Source: Phycisphaerales bacterium (lineage in GTDB: Bacteria; Planctomycetota; Phycisphaerae; Phycisphaerales; UBA1924). Taken from it: DNA of 64,000 nucleotides. The notes beneath the pieces were generated by a model. The model did not search any database. It was not told the DNA's origin and saw only the letters and a program-made list of their open reading frames with translations. This document shows, in pieces, positions 1-8,607 of this stretch (within the stretch, counting starts at the first letter, position 1; each line of letters starts with the position of its first letter). A program made the position numbers and the translations under genes. The stretch is from positions 264,249 to 328,248 of the forward strand of contig RECY01000028.1 of the NCBI GenBank assembly GCA_007693785.1, read 5' to 3'.

Positions 1-997
1 AATTCGCGATGCTGAACCGCGCGCTCACGCCCGACTCGTGATCGACGAACTTGCTCCGTCGCGCCACGATTGACATTTGCTCGACGATCTCGCGCATGAA
101 GGGCGGGACGAGCACGGGGTATTCGCCGGCGAGGTCGATCCCGGCCTCGCGCTCGGTGATCTCCATCCCGGTCGCCCGCTCGCGCGGGTAGTGTGTCTGG
201 ACAGTGGAGCCGATGCGGTCCTTGAGTTGGGGGATGACCTTGCCGGAGCGGTTGTAAGTGCTGGGGTTGGCGCTGAAGAGGACGCAGACGTCGAGGTCGA
301 AGCGGACGGGGTAGCCGCGGATCTGGACGTCGCGTTCTTCGAGAATGTTGAAGAGGCCGACCTGGACGAGCTCGTCGAGATCGGGCAGCTCGTTCATCGC
401 GAAGATGCCGCGGTGCATGCGCGGGATGAGCCCGAAGTGCAGCGCGTCCTCGGCGGACATGCTGACGCCCGCGGCGAGCTTGGCCGGGTCGGTCTCGCCG
501 ATCACGTCGGCGAACTTGGTCCCCGGCGCGAGTCGCTCGGCGTACCGATCCTCGCGGGCCCACCACGCGATCGGGATCTCCCGCTCGTCACGTCCCGCGA
601 CGAACGCACGCCCGGCCCGTGTGATCGGGTGGAACGGGTCTTCGTGGACCGCGGGCACGCCGCCGGGGAAGCTTGGCGGGACGTCGAGGTAGGGCAGGCC
701 CTCGTCGAGGAAACGCACGAGCGAGCGCATCAGGCGGCTCTTGGCTTGACCCTTTTCGCCGAGGAAGAGCACGTCGTGCCCGGCGAGGAGCGCGTTGACC
801 AGTTCCGGGATGACCGTTTCGTCGTAGCCGACGATGCCGGGGAAGAGCGTGTCGCCGGCCGCGAGCGCACGGACCATGTTGTCCCGCAGCTCGCTCTTCA
901 CGCTCCGGCTCTGCCACCCGCTCTCGCGGAGCTCGGCGAGCGTGGAAGGGCGGCGTTTGGTGGAGGGGGTTTCGGATCCGGCGGGGTGTTGCACCAT
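1..997 (-). CDS. MoxR/ChlI-like AAA+ ATPase (3' part beyond the window)
   Basis: The minus strand is open from an ATG at 997 to the window edge, about 332 residues. A Walker A motif GEKGQAKS lies at residues 80-87. A Walker B-like stretch [12 protein letters not shown] and a sensor-like [10 protein letters not shown] follow in the order expected of magnesium-chelatase-I/MoxR-type AAA+ ATPases. Proteins of this type are ATP-driven chaperones or remodelers and usually work with a von Willebrand A-domain partner; a partner gene would lie outside the window. The start gives the longest frame and precedes a low-complexity N-terminus of about 20 residues. The downstream end is missing, so total length is unknown. 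The family is fairly certain; the client protein is not known. Confidence 0.85.
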   Translation of the reverse strand, partial: MVQHPAGSETPSTKRRPSTLAELRESGWQSRSVKSELRDNMVRALAAGDTLFPGIVGYDETVIPELVNALLAGHDVLFLGEKGQAKSRLMRSLVRFLDEGLPYLDVPPSFPGGVPAVHEDPFHPITRAGRAFVAGRDEREIPIAWWAREDRYAERLAPGTKFADVIGETDPAKLAAGVSMSAEDALHFGLIPRMHRGIFAMNELPDLDELVQVGLFNILEERDVQIRGYPVRFDLDVCVLFSANPSTYNRSGKVIPQLKDRIGSTVQTHYPRERATGMEITEREAGIDLAGEYPVLVPPFMREIVEQMSIVARRSKFVDHESGVSARFSIAN

Positions 998-1089
998 GCC
1001 GAATCATTCGCACACCCGGGCGGCGCGATGCAGCCGGGCCGGATTCCTCCGCCCCGGGTGTCGAGGGGTTGGCCGAGGCCGGGTTCGGA

Positions 1090-1731
1090 TCAGATCGAGG
1101 GCGCGGCGAGAGCCTTGCGCAGCGCGTCGAAGGTGTTGTAGAACAGCACCAGCCCGATCAGCGGGCCGATGAGGATCAAGACGCCGACGGTCATGAGGAG
1201 GGGGATGAGGATGCGGTTGAGGTGGGCTCGCTTGGCGAGGCGGTCGTCGCCGAGTGTTTCGCCCCATTCGCGGACTCGGATCATGAGCAGCACGACGAGG
1301 ATGAGGGAAATCACGATGTTTGCGAGCGAGGGCAGCGTCGAGAGGCCAACGAGGACGAGGCTACCTAAGAGCACGCCGACGCCGGTCAGCAGGAAATCGA
1401 AGACGGTGAGCGCGATCATCGCGAACGCGAGCCCTCGCAGGACGCGCCCGCCGTCGCGGGGCTTGGGTTCGATGGGCGCAAAGCGGATGATGCCGGTGAA
1501 GAACATGACACCGCCAACGAGCCCGAGCAATTGCCCGATGATTTGAATCCATCCGGGCGACCGGGGCGGCTCGCCGGTCGCGAGGACAGCGCCGAGGATC
1601 CCAAAGAGCAACGCGGCGAGCACGGCGACCAGCAGCCCGTACTGGATCATCGACGCGGCGGCACGCGCCGGCTCGTGCGAGGCGCCGGCGTTCATCACGG
1701 GCGCGGGGGGCGCGGTGTCGGTTGTGTTCAT
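1090..1731 (-). CDS. multi-pass membrane protein, unknown function
   Basis: A 213-residue protein with about five hydrophobic segments: residues about 29-52, 61-84, 98-124, 128-150 and 176-200. The N-terminus is Ala/Pro-rich and polar. I recognise no catalytic motif. Its ATG overlaps the stop of the next gene upstream in an ATGA arrangement, so the two are surely co-transcribed and translationally coupled. Both share the same style: polar N-terminus, then a membrane bundle ending in a short LFYN/LYYI-type helix followed by an LRK/FRK-type basic stretch. They may be diverged relatives. Function unknown. Confidence 0.75.
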   Translation of the reverse strand: MNTTDTAPPAPVMNAGASHEPARAAASMIQYGLLVAVLAALLFGILGAVLATGEPPRSPGWIQIIGQLLGLVGGVMFFTGIIRFAPIEPKPRDGGRVLRGLAFAMIALTVFDFLLTGVGVLLGSLVLVGLSTLPSLANIVISLILVVLLMIRVREWGETLGDDRLAKRAHLNRILIPLLMTVGVLILIGPLIGLVLFYNTFDALRKALAAPSI

Positions 1732-2747
1732 GGTTCGAATCCTCCTGATGCGGCACCCAACGGAGCCTGGTTTGCGGGCCGTTCTTGCAACTCACTCTGC
1801 ACGCGGAGCACGCCGTCGAGAAGCTTGCGGAATTGTGCGAGGCGGATGTAGTACAGGACTGCGCCGATCACCGGGCCAATGACGACGCAGGCGAGCAGGA
1901 CCGTGACGATGGGGATCGCGATGCGGTCACGCCGAGCCTTGCGGACGAGGTCGCCCGCGCGCCCGCGATGACCAAGGCGAATGATCAGGGCCATGCTCGC
2001 GAAAAAGCAGGCACAGAGCCCGAAAAGTCCGGCGATCGAGACCAAAAAACTGATTCCCATGATGACGATCGCGGCTCCTGCGGACACGCCCATGCCGCCT
2101 GGGGTGGGGGTGAATGGTGCTGCGGCAGAAAAAGGAGTGGCGAGCACTTGCACGATCGCCGAGACACAAGCAATGACCGCGCCCACGCGGAGCCATTGTC
2201 GGATGCTGTCTGTTTCGATCGCACGCGGCTCCGGTTCGCGGATCCCCAAACGCCACCATCCCCAGTAGACGAAGAACAGGGGAACCATCGCGAAGATGCT
2301 GGTGGCGCTGATAAACCATGGATCGGCGGCCGTGATTGGCCCCGGGTTACCGGGGGTGGCGGGTGCGAAACGCACCCGCTGAGCGGCGTACGCGATCTGC
2401 AAGCCCATCGCGGAGAGCACAACGATCGGGTATGCGAGCATCCCGTATTGCACGAAGCCCGTCGCCCGGTGCTCCCGTCGGATCGCCTCCGGGTCGCGCC
2501 GGTGGAGCGGCCAGTTATCGATGGAGGCCCGGACGGGCAGGCCGCACTCCGGGCAGAGATCTGAATACTTGAGCCCGCGGAGCGAGTATGCGCACTTCAG
2601 GCAGGGCAGGTCGGCGGCGATCGGAAAATGATCGCTCGCCGTCGGCTCGAGCCCGAGGTCCGCCTCGAAGCCGTGCGGGATTGCCCGGTTTGCCATGTCC
2701 GCACTGTCGTGTGCTTCGCTCGCCCCGGTCTGATCACGATCGCCCAT
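1728..2747 (-). CDS. membrane protein with N-terminal zinc ribbon, unknown function
   Basis: About 339 residues from the ATG at 2747, which I chose because GGGGGAG lies three bases upstream; an in-frame ATG further upstream would add 43 low-quality residues. A zinc-ribbon-like segment (LPCLKCAYSLRGL then CPECG, roughly residues 47-70) precedes about five membrane segments. The CxxC-(x)n-CPECG plus 'YSLRGL' pattern is common at the N-termini of planctomycete membrane proteins of unknown role. It overlaps the downstream membrane-protein gene by four bases. No enzymatic motif is visible. The zinc ribbon could be a cytoplasmic protein or nucleic-acid contact; that is inference only. Confidence 0.75.
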   Translation of the reverse strand: MGDRDQTGASEAHDSADMANRAIPHGFEADLGLEPTASDHFPIAADLPCLKCAYSLRGLKYSDLCPECGLPVRASIDNWPLHRRDPEAIRREHRATGFVQYGMLAYPIVVLSAMGLQIAYAAQRVRFAPATPGNPGPITAADPWFISATSIFAMVPLFFVYWGWWRLGIREPEPRAIETDSIRQWLRVGAVIACVSAIVQVLATPFSAAAPFTPTPGGMGVSAGAAIVIMGISFLVSIAGLFGLCACFFASMALIIRLGHRGRAGDLVRKARRDRIAIPIVTVLLACVVIGPVIGAVLYYIRLAQFRKLLDGVLRVQSELQERPANQAPLGAASGGFEP

Positions 2748-2906
2748 GCGCTCCCCCCGCTCCGGCGGGGCCAGGTCCCCGCGAGCGGAAAAGATACCGC
2801 AACCGACCGATGTCCGCACGCGGGAGGCGTGTCGGGTCGACTCCACAGGAAGTGGATATCTCAATCCCTCTGTCAAGCCTGTCCTCGACGAGGGATATGG
2901 CGAAGT

Positions 2907-3725
2907 TCATCTGCGACGCTGCCGCGACCTCTTCGGGTCAAAAGTCTGCCCACATTCTGGACACCGTTTTTCCGTTTGGTGCTTTGGGGCGAATCGGTCT
3001 CGCGGATAACCACATGCATGGCACAAACGTGCGAATGCCCATCGATGTTGCAAGGCCCGCTGGACAGAAGTCAAGAGCATCCATAACCCAATGGTCACGC
3101 TGGCGGCGATCATCCAGCACCCGTCTGCCATCGCGAACCATCCTAAGTGCGGACGAGGTGGAATCGCCGACTGTGGGGATCCGGTCATCCATGCGGCTTC
3201 GATCCGGGTGTGCATTCGGAACAGTGCTTCAGCACCGCCGATGACACCTCCCAGGATGCCCGCAAAGAAGCCAACGATCAAGACGCGAAGGCTCGGGTAT
3301 AGCGGTCCGGTGCGCACACTCACTCGCCATAGACGCCGTGCTTGGTTCGATGAGCAGGTGTCTGTGTTTCGCAGGCGTCCAGCCGCGAATGCGGCTGGGG
3401 CGTACCGCCCCGCGAACACGCCAACGAGCGCTCCGAAAAAGAGCGACAGGGCTGACGGGAGCAGCGGGGCCCAGGGGGAGTGCTTCAGATCCCCTGTAAA
3501 ACGGTATCGGTAAAGTAGCAGTTCGCTTGCGTTTGGCGCTGCCACTCGGGAGGCTAGATTGCCCGATTCACTCGTGACGAGCCACGCGATCAAACCGGCC
3601 GAGGCGAGGAGGTAGCCGATCAGCAGAACGAGCGCAAGAGCAGCGGCGCAGGCCAGCGCCCGCGCCGCTCGTCGTGCCGATCTGCCTGCGGAGACCTGTT
3701 GCAAAAAAGATCTCGGGCGGAGCAT
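2907..3725 (-). CDS. membrane protein with C-terminal zinc ribbon, unknown function
   Basis: About 272 residues from the ATG at 3725. That ATG shares its A with the last base of the upstream TAA stop (TAATG), so translational coupling is likely. An Arg-rich N-terminus is followed by a membrane segment (ALACAAALALVLLIGYLLA), further hydrophobic stretches near the middle, and a C-terminal CHACGYP...CPECGQTF zinc ribbon. The topology mirrors the gene at 1728-2747 but with the ribbon at the opposite end. No known family is recognised. The base composition here is somewhat poorer in GC than in flanking genes, which may mean weak constraint or recent acquisition. Confidence 0.7.
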   Translation of the reverse strand: MLRPRSFLQQVSAGRSARRAARALACAAALALVLLIGYLLASAGLIAWLVTSESGNLASRVAAPNASELLLYRYRFTGDLKHSPWAPLLPSALSLFFGALVGVFAGRYAPAAFAAGRLRNTDTCSSNQARRLWRVSVRTGPLYPSLRVLIVGFFAGILGGVIGGAEALFRMHTRIEAAWMTGSPQSAIPPRPHLGWFAMADGCWMIAASVTIGLWMLLTSVQRALQHRWAFARLCHACGYPRDRFAPKHQTEKRCPECGQTFDPKRSRQRRR

Positions 3726-4726
3726 TAGCGGTATGTTGTGGTGCAACTCGCCGAGGCAGGTGGCGGGCCGCCTGCGGGGCAAGGCGTATTGATGTCCGTG
3801 CAGACTTCATGCTCTATGATCACATGCCATTTGATACATGTGAAAAAGATCCAGCAACTTGTGCTCTCCCAGCGGCCCCATTGTTGTCGTCGTGAACATA
3901 TGCAGTTACTGCCGCCACCGCCGAGGGGAACGGTTCGGCAACTCCAAGCGGGACCGGCAGGCCATCCGCCGGGCGTCCATGCTGGCGCTGTCGGTACCGT
4001 CCCGGGCGGGCTCCACGGGGGGGCCGTCGTGGGCTTGGGAGGACGCACCGGCGGAGGGCCTAGAGGTCCCGCCGATACAAAGTTGCAGAGATCCTCCGCG
4101 TCATCAACGATCGTGAATGCATCGTCGCCGGACTCGATAAGGTGAATCGCAACCTGGGAGATCGCATCGAGTCTGACTGCGGTCGTGCAAGACGCCGCCC
4201 ACTCGACGCCAACGTTGGCTGCTGGATACCCGCTCTTGACGAGCACCGAGACCACCGCATCGCGATCGGGAAAATTTTCGACAGTGTCCAGAATCGGATC
4301 GTCGGCGAAGAAACCGTTCTCGTACGAGATTGGAAGAACAGGTTCGTGGAAAGTCTCATTTACCGTTGGTGGGAAGCCCCATTTTCGATCCTGGGTATTT
4401 GGGATTTGCAGCGCGTCCTTGATGCTCTCAGCGGCGATGCGCGGATCCTGTGATGTCCACGCATAACTCCCCCAGCCGCCAGGCTCGGCCAGATACCAGA
4501 TCGAGGTGATGTTGTCACCGTTCACGCGACGCCCGTCCAGCACAGCGAGAAAAGAGACGATGTCAATCGTTTGGTCGTCATCTCTGGTGTAGATCGGGAC
4601 GAACATCCAATCGCCAATCAGAATCCTGCTGCTGGACACATTTGTCGGCCCGTTGTGGGCTAGCGTTTGCGGGGTTCCGATGCTCAGCCAGCACGCGCCG
4701 AGGCAGCAAGCCAAAATTCGCAGCAT
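3725..4726 (-). CDS. secreted protein with proline-rich and cysteine-rich C-terminus, unknown
   Basis: About 333 residues. I chose the ATG at 4726 because AAGGAG sits six bases upstream; another ATG six bases earlier would directly abut that site. Residues 1-23 (MLRILACCLGACWLSIGTPQTLAH) form a signal peptide. The body is globular and acidic. It is followed by a Pro-rich linker (PPPVRPPKPTTAPPW) and a C-terminal region with several Cys residues, suggesting disulfides. It was not matched to a family. It overlaps the zinc-ribbon membrane gene downstream by one base. Its codon use is visibly less GC-biased than its neighbours. Confidence 0.65.
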   Translation of the reverse strand: MLRILACCLGACWLSIGTPQTLAHNGPTNVSSSRILIGDWMFVPIYTRDDDQTIDIVSFLAVLDGRRVNGDNITSIWYLAEPGGWGSYAWTSQDPRIAAESIKDALQIPNTQDRKWGFPPTVNETFHEPVLPISYENGFFADDPILDTVENFPDRDAVVSVLVKSGYPAANVGVEWAASCTTAVRLDAISQVAIHLIESGDDAFTIVDDAEDLCNFVSAGPLGPPPVRPPKPTTAPPWSPPGTVPTAPAWTPGGWPAGPAWSCRTVPLGGGGSNCICSRRQQWGRWESTSCWIFFTCIKWHVIIEHEVCTDINTPCPAGGPPPASASCTTTYR

Positions 4727-4808
4727 TCCCATCTCCTTGAACAAGGCCGTCGGCACCATGCCGGGGCATGTTCATGATAATCAGTCGGGTACAAACTGCG
4801 AAACATAA

Positions 4809-4814
4809 ATTATA
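4809..4814 (-). promoter_or_regulatory. candidate -10 element (TATAAT) for the secreted-protein operon
   Basis: A perfect minus-strand TATAAT stands in an unusually AT-rich 60-base stretch between the photolyase stop at 4844 and the secreted-protein start at 4726. No convincing -35 box is seen at 16-18 bases. Confidence 0.35.
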
Positions 4815-4843
4815 CAATACCCACAAGAGGGGATGTGCATGAT

Positions 4844-6292
4844 TTATAATGCTTTGCCACGTGTCTTGAACATCTCGATCGCCCGTTCCCGCCCGGCCTT
4901 GTTCTCCACGATCGGCTTCGGATAGTCCAACGCCTCGAACAGCCCGCCCGCCTCCGACGGCTCGTGGATCGCCTTCCCCTTCAGCCCCGCCAGTTCCGGT
5001 ACAAACTGGCAGATGTACGAGCCGTCCTCGTCGAACCGCAGCCCCTGTGTGGTCGGGTTGTAGATGCGGAAGTAGGGGGCGGCGTCGGTGCCGGTGCTCG
5101 CGGACCACTGCCACCCGCCGTTGTTCTGCGCCAGGTCGCCGTCGATCAGACGGCGCATGAAGTGACGTTCGCCGAGTCGCCAGTCGAGGAAGAGGTGCTT
5201 GCTCAGGAACATCGCGACGATCATGCGCAGGCGGTTGTGCATCCAGCCGGTCTGGGCGAGTTGGCGCATCCCCGCGTCGACGATTGGGTAGCCCGTCCGC
5301 CCCTCGCACCACGCTCGGAACTGCTCGTCGTCCTCCCGCCACGGCATTGTGTCGTATTCCGGGCGGAACGACCTGCCCTTGCACACGCGCGGGAAGGCGA
5401 TCAGCACGTGCTTGTAGAACTCGCGCCAGACGAGTTCCTGCATCCAGTGCACGGCCCCGCGGCTGCCCTTGTCGAGCTTTTCGCCGTTGGCTTCGTACGC
5501 CGCCGCGAAGCACTGACGCGGGCTGAGCGCACCGACGGTGAGATAGGGGCTGAGCGTGCTGGTGCCGTTGATGGCGGGGAAGTCGCGTTCGTCTTTGTAC
5601 GCGTCGAGGCGGGCGCTGATGAACTGTTTGAGGCGGTGCATGGCGTGCTTCTCCCCGGCGGGCCAGAGGTCTTCACGCGCTTTATCCATGTTGAAGCCGC
5701 GGATAGTTTCAGGGATCGCATCGGGCTCGATCCCGGTCTCCGCCTGTTTCTGAGGCTCGGGGCGCACCGGCGGCATGCCTTCCTCGTGCCAGATCGACTC
5801 CCAACGGCGTCGAAACGGCGAGTACACGCTGTACGCCTTCCCCTCCTTCGTCCGCACGCTCCCGGGCTCGAAGACCACCTGATCGGTGAAGCGACGCGTC
5901 TTTAAGCCAGCGTCTTCAAAGGCTTCAATCACCGCCTCGTCCCGCAGGCGCTCGTTGATTTCGTACTCGTCGTTGAAAAAGACCGCGTCGCACGCGCAGT
6001 CTTTCGCGAGCTTGAGCAGCGCCTTCGGCACGCCGTCGAATCGCGGCGTTTCGAGGATCTTCAGCGGGATCCGCAGCTTCGTGAGACGTTCGCCAAGCTC
6101 ACGCAGGTTCCGCAGGATGAACTCGGCCTTGATATCCGCCCAGTCGTGCTCGTGCAGCCACTGGTCCGGGCAGATCGTAAAGACCGCGACGACGCCGCCC
6201 CCGCTCGCCCCGCCCGCGGCCAAGCACGCCTCGTGCAGCGCGACGTTATCCAGAGTCCGAAGATCCGCCCGAAACCACATCAGTGTGCGCAC
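4844..6292 (-). CDS. phrB: deoxyribodipyrimidine photolyase, class I (CPD-type)
   Basis: Light-driven repair of cyclobutane pyrimidine dimers using FADH2 and an antenna pigment. The N-terminal photolyase domain opens with LMWFRADLRTLDN. The FAD-binding C-terminal half carries the family signatures ELVWREFYKHVL, GMRQLAQTGWMHNRLRMIVA, FLSKHLFLDWRLGE and GGWQWSASTGTDAAPYFRIYNP, including the WQW-x-AGTG-like flavin region. Length is about 482 residues, normal for class I. I chose the GTG at 6292 because GGAGGGG lies four bases upstream and the protein then begins VRTLMWF, as in homologues; an ATG at 6307 is also in frame. A second photolyase-like gene lies immediately upstream in the same direction. 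Confidence 0.95.
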   Translation of the reverse strand: MRTLMWFRADLRTLDNVALHEACLAAGGASGGGVVAVFTICPDQWLHEHDWADIKAEFILRNLRELGERLTKLRIPLKILETPRFDGVPKALLKLAKDCACDAVFFNDEYEINERLRDEAVIEAFEDAGLKTRRFTDQVVFEPGSVRTKEGKAYSVYSPFRRRWESIWHEEGMPPVRPEPQKQAETGIEPDAIPETIRGFNMDKAREDLWPAGEKHAMHRLKQFISARLDAYKDERDFPAINGTSTLSPYLTVGALSPRQCFAAAYEANGEKLDKGSRGAVHWMQELVWREFYKHVLIAFPRVCKGRSFRPEYDTMPWREDDEQFRAWCEGRTGYPIVDAGMRQLAQTGWMHNRLRMIVAMFLSKHLFLDWRLGERHFMRRLIDGDLAQNNGGWQWSASTGTDAAPYFRIYNPTTQGLRFDEDGSYICQFVPELAGLKGKAIHEPSEAGGLFEALDYPKPIVENKAGRERAIEMFKTRGKAL

Positions 6293-6318
6293 AATACCCC
6301 TCCGCATCTACTCAATCT

Positions 6319-6346
6319 GGTGGCACGGGCGTCCCGCCCGTGTCTC
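6319..6346. repeat. REP-like palindrome, copy 1 (GGTGGCACGGGCGTCCCGCC...)
   Basis: Lies in the 66-base spacer between the two photolyase genes. CACGGGC at 6324-6330 and GCCCGTG at 6336-6342 form a 7-bp stem around GTCCC. Nearly the same 22-23-base unit recurs, inverted, in two other spacers of this window (near 14762-14790 and 15950-15975). Confidence 0.75.
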
Positions 6347-6358
6347 CCTCGTTCCCAC

Positions 6359-7972
6359 TCACTCGGTCCCAGAAATTCTCATTGCTTGCCGAAGCTTCCG
6401 AGCACTCACCGTCACCTCCACCCGCTCCGTTTCCTTCATGCGGTCCACGTTCTTCAGGATCATCGCCATCCGCTGGTTCCCGCGGAACCGCTCTCGGTGT
6501 CGGATCAGGAAATCCCAGTAGAACGTGTTGAACGGGCACGCGTCCTCGCCCGTCCGCTGCTTCACGTCGTACCGGCAATGCTCGCAATAATTGCTCATCC
6601 GCGAGATGTACTTCCCGCTCGCGGCGTACGGCTTCGTCCCGACCACCGGGCCGTCCCCGCCGTCGTCGGCGTGCATCCCCATCCCGATCGTGTTCGGCGT
6701 GGTCACCCAGTCCACGCTGTCAGCGAACATCCCGTAGAACCAATCCCCGACCGCCCGTGCGCGCACGCCCGCGATCATCGCGAAGTTGGACATCACCATG
6801 AGCCGCGGGATGTGGTGCGCCCACGCGTGGCGGAGCACCGGGCGCAGGCACTCGCTCATGCACCGCATATCCGTCTCGCCGTCCCAGTAAAACCCGGGCA
6901 ACTCGCCCGTTTCCTCAAGCCCGTTCCGGTCGCGATACGCCGGGCCCTCGTGCCAGTACACGCCGCGGATGAACTCGCGCCACCCGATGAGCTGACGCAC
7001 AAACCCCTCGACGCTGTTCAGCGGCGCATCGCCCCGATCGTGCGCCGCGAGCGCCGCCGCCACGCACTCTCGTGGATCGAGCAAATGCAAATTCAACGGC
7101 ACGCTGAGCTGCGAGTGATACAGCACGTCCTCGCCCGTCCACATCGCGTCCTCATACTTGCCGAACAGCGGCAGACGGTGCTCGATGAAGCTCTCCAGCG
7201 ACCGCAACGCCTGTGCACGCGTGAGGGGCCACACAAAGCCGTCCTCGTCCAGTTCGCCGGGCGCGTCCGGGAAGCGGTTGCGCACCAGCTCGATCACCTC
7301 GCGCACGATCTGTGTCGCCCGCGGCCTGTAGGCCTTCGTCACCCGCGGCGTTTGCTTAAACGACGCCCGGTTGTCCTCGTCAAAGTTCCACTTCCCGCCC
7401 AGCGGCTTGCCCTTGGCTTCCATCAGCACGCCGAGTTTTTTTCGCTGCTCCCGATAGAAAAACTCCATGACCAGGCTCTTGCGCCCCTGGGCCCACGCCC
7501 CGAACTCGTCCGGCGTCACATAGAAGTGATCGTCATCAACAATCTGCACCGGCACGCCGATCGTGTTCTCCAAGCCTTGCGCCGCCTCCAGCACACGCCA
7601 GTCCCCGGGGTGCGCCAGGCGCAGTTCACGAGGCTTCAGCACGCTCGCCGCCCGCTCGATCTCGCTCGTGAACGTCTGCGTGTTCCGCGGCTCATCGAGC
7701 TTGACGTACCGCACGCGCCACCCGGCGTCCTGGAGTTCGAGCGCGTAGTGACGCATCGCCGCGAGGAAGACGCACGTGCGCATCTTGTGGCTCGGCCCTT
7801 CCCCGGCTTCGCTCGCGACCTCCATCATCAGCACCGCGTCGCGGGTCTTGTCCAGCCCACGCAGGGCCGGGGCGTTCGGCGCGAGCTGATCGCCGAGGAT
7901 GATCGCGAGGCGTTCGACCGAGCCGTCGATGGACGCGGACAGTGCCGAGCTGGACCGTTCACGCCCGCTCAT
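6359..7972 (-). CDS. iron-sulfur bacterial cryptochrome/photolyase (FeS-BCP, PhrB-like (6-4) photolyase)
   Basis: About 537 residues. The N-terminal Rossmann domain begins LAIILGDQLAPNAPAL, typical of the DPRP/FeS-BCP branch rather than class I. The C-terminal half has DWVTTPNTIGMGMHADDGG and a cysteine set characteristic of the 4Fe-4S-binding members: one Cys in CMSECLRP and three in YCEHCRYDVKQRTGEDACP. Members repair (6-4) photoproducts or act as photoreceptors. The ATG at 7972 overlaps the stop of the membrane gene upstream (ATGA). Co-direction with the class I enzyme gives the cell repair potential for both main UV lesions. Confidence 0.93.
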   Translation of the reverse strand: MSGRERSSSALSASIDGSVERLAIILGDQLAPNAPALRGLDKTRDAVLMMEVASEAGEGPSHKMRTCVFLAAMRHYALELQDAGWRVRYVKLDEPRNTQTFTSEIERAASVLKPRELRLAHPGDWRVLEAAQGLENTIGVPVQIVDDDHFYVTPDEFGAWAQGRKSLVMEFFYREQRKKLGVLMEAKGKPLGGKWNFDEDNRASFKQTPRVTKAYRPRATQIVREVIELVRNRFPDAPGELDEDGFVWPLTRAQALRSLESFIEHRLPLFGKYEDAMWTGEDVLYHSQLSVPLNLHLLDPRECVAAALAAHDRGDAPLNSVEGFVRQLIGWREFIRGVYWHEGPAYRDRNGLEETGELPGFYWDGETDMRCMSECLRPVLRHAWAHHIPRLMVMSNFAMIAGVRARAVGDWFYGMFADSVDWVTTPNTIGMGMHADDGGDGPVVGTKPYAASGKYISRMSNYCEHCRYDVKQRTGEDACPFNTFYWDFLIRHRERFRGNQRMAMILKNVDRMKETERVEVTVSARKLRQAMRISGTE

Positions 7973-8430
7973 GCCGCACCTCCCGCTTCGTGGAGGAGCA
8001 GCAGCGCGATCACCCCGCGCGCGGTCCACGCGATGGTGCGCACCCAGTTGGTTGCCACGAGTCTCCGCCCGGCGTCCTCATTCCATCCGCGTTCGAGCCG
8101 TCGGTGGAGCGGGACCTGGAGAAAGGCGGTGCTGAGCCAGCAGGCCGCGAGCAGCCCGAGCCCACCCCAGACCAGCACACCGGGCAGCCCGCCGTCGACG
8201 ACGAACACCGCGAGTGCCAACGCGGTTGCCGCCTCCCCGAGCATCAGCGGCCCAACCACCAGCGTCGTCCGTCGCACGTGCCACGCCTCATAGGCACAAA
8301 AGCAGTCCGACCCGACGCCCGCGAACAGCGGGTAATGCACGACCTGCACAAACCAGATCAGCCCGACCATCGCCAGCGTGCAGAACGCGTGGATAAACAA
8401 CAGCGGCGTCAACAGAACCTCGTGCGGCAT
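7969..8430 (-). CDS. small four-helix membrane protein linked to photolyase genes
   Basis: 153 residues with four hydrophobic segments (about 5-32, 55-78, 82-105, 130-150). Conserved-looking polar positions sit near the first loop: VVHYPLFAGV, then CAYEAWHVRRTTLVVGPLMLGE, with His, Tyr, Arg and Glu close to membrane borders. I do not recognise a named family. It is the first gene of a three-gene run with the two photolyases and overlaps the iron-sulfur photolyase by four bases. A role in light response or cofactor handling is possible from context only. The polar residues at the helix ends would suit cofactor or ligand binding, but this is speculation. Confidence 0.75.
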   Translation of the reverse strand: MPHEVLLTPLLFIHAFCTLAMVGLIWFVQVVHYPLFAGVGSDCFCAYEAWHVRRTTLVVGPLMLGEAATALALAVFVVDGGLPGVLVWGGLGLLAACWLSTAFLQVPLHRRLERGWNEDAGRRLVATNWVRTIAWTARGVIALLLLHEAGGAA

Positions 8431-8607
8431 CCGTCCGGACCCCCTACGCCTTTGTCACGTCGCAACCCGGCGACGATCATATTTCGGCCCAGTCGAAAAT
8501 CCGGATGCACCCCGATCGTTTCCCGATCTGTCCGTATTGGTCCCCGCCCCCGCGTGCTACGCTTGAGCAGACGCAGGGGGCGTCGTCCGCGGAAACGGAG
8601 CCGCCGC

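Noticed and set aside
77..1141. Long plus-strand open frame over the AAA ATPase region
   Set aside because: Its translation has no recognisable family, whereas the minus strand of the same region gives a clear Walker A/B ATPase. It is a GC-rich antisense frame.
1728..1740. GGTTCGAATCC, which looks like a tRNA T-arm
   Set aside because: It lies in the last codons of the zinc-ribbon membrane gene (GFEP then stop). No acceptor, D or anticodon arms can be folded around it.
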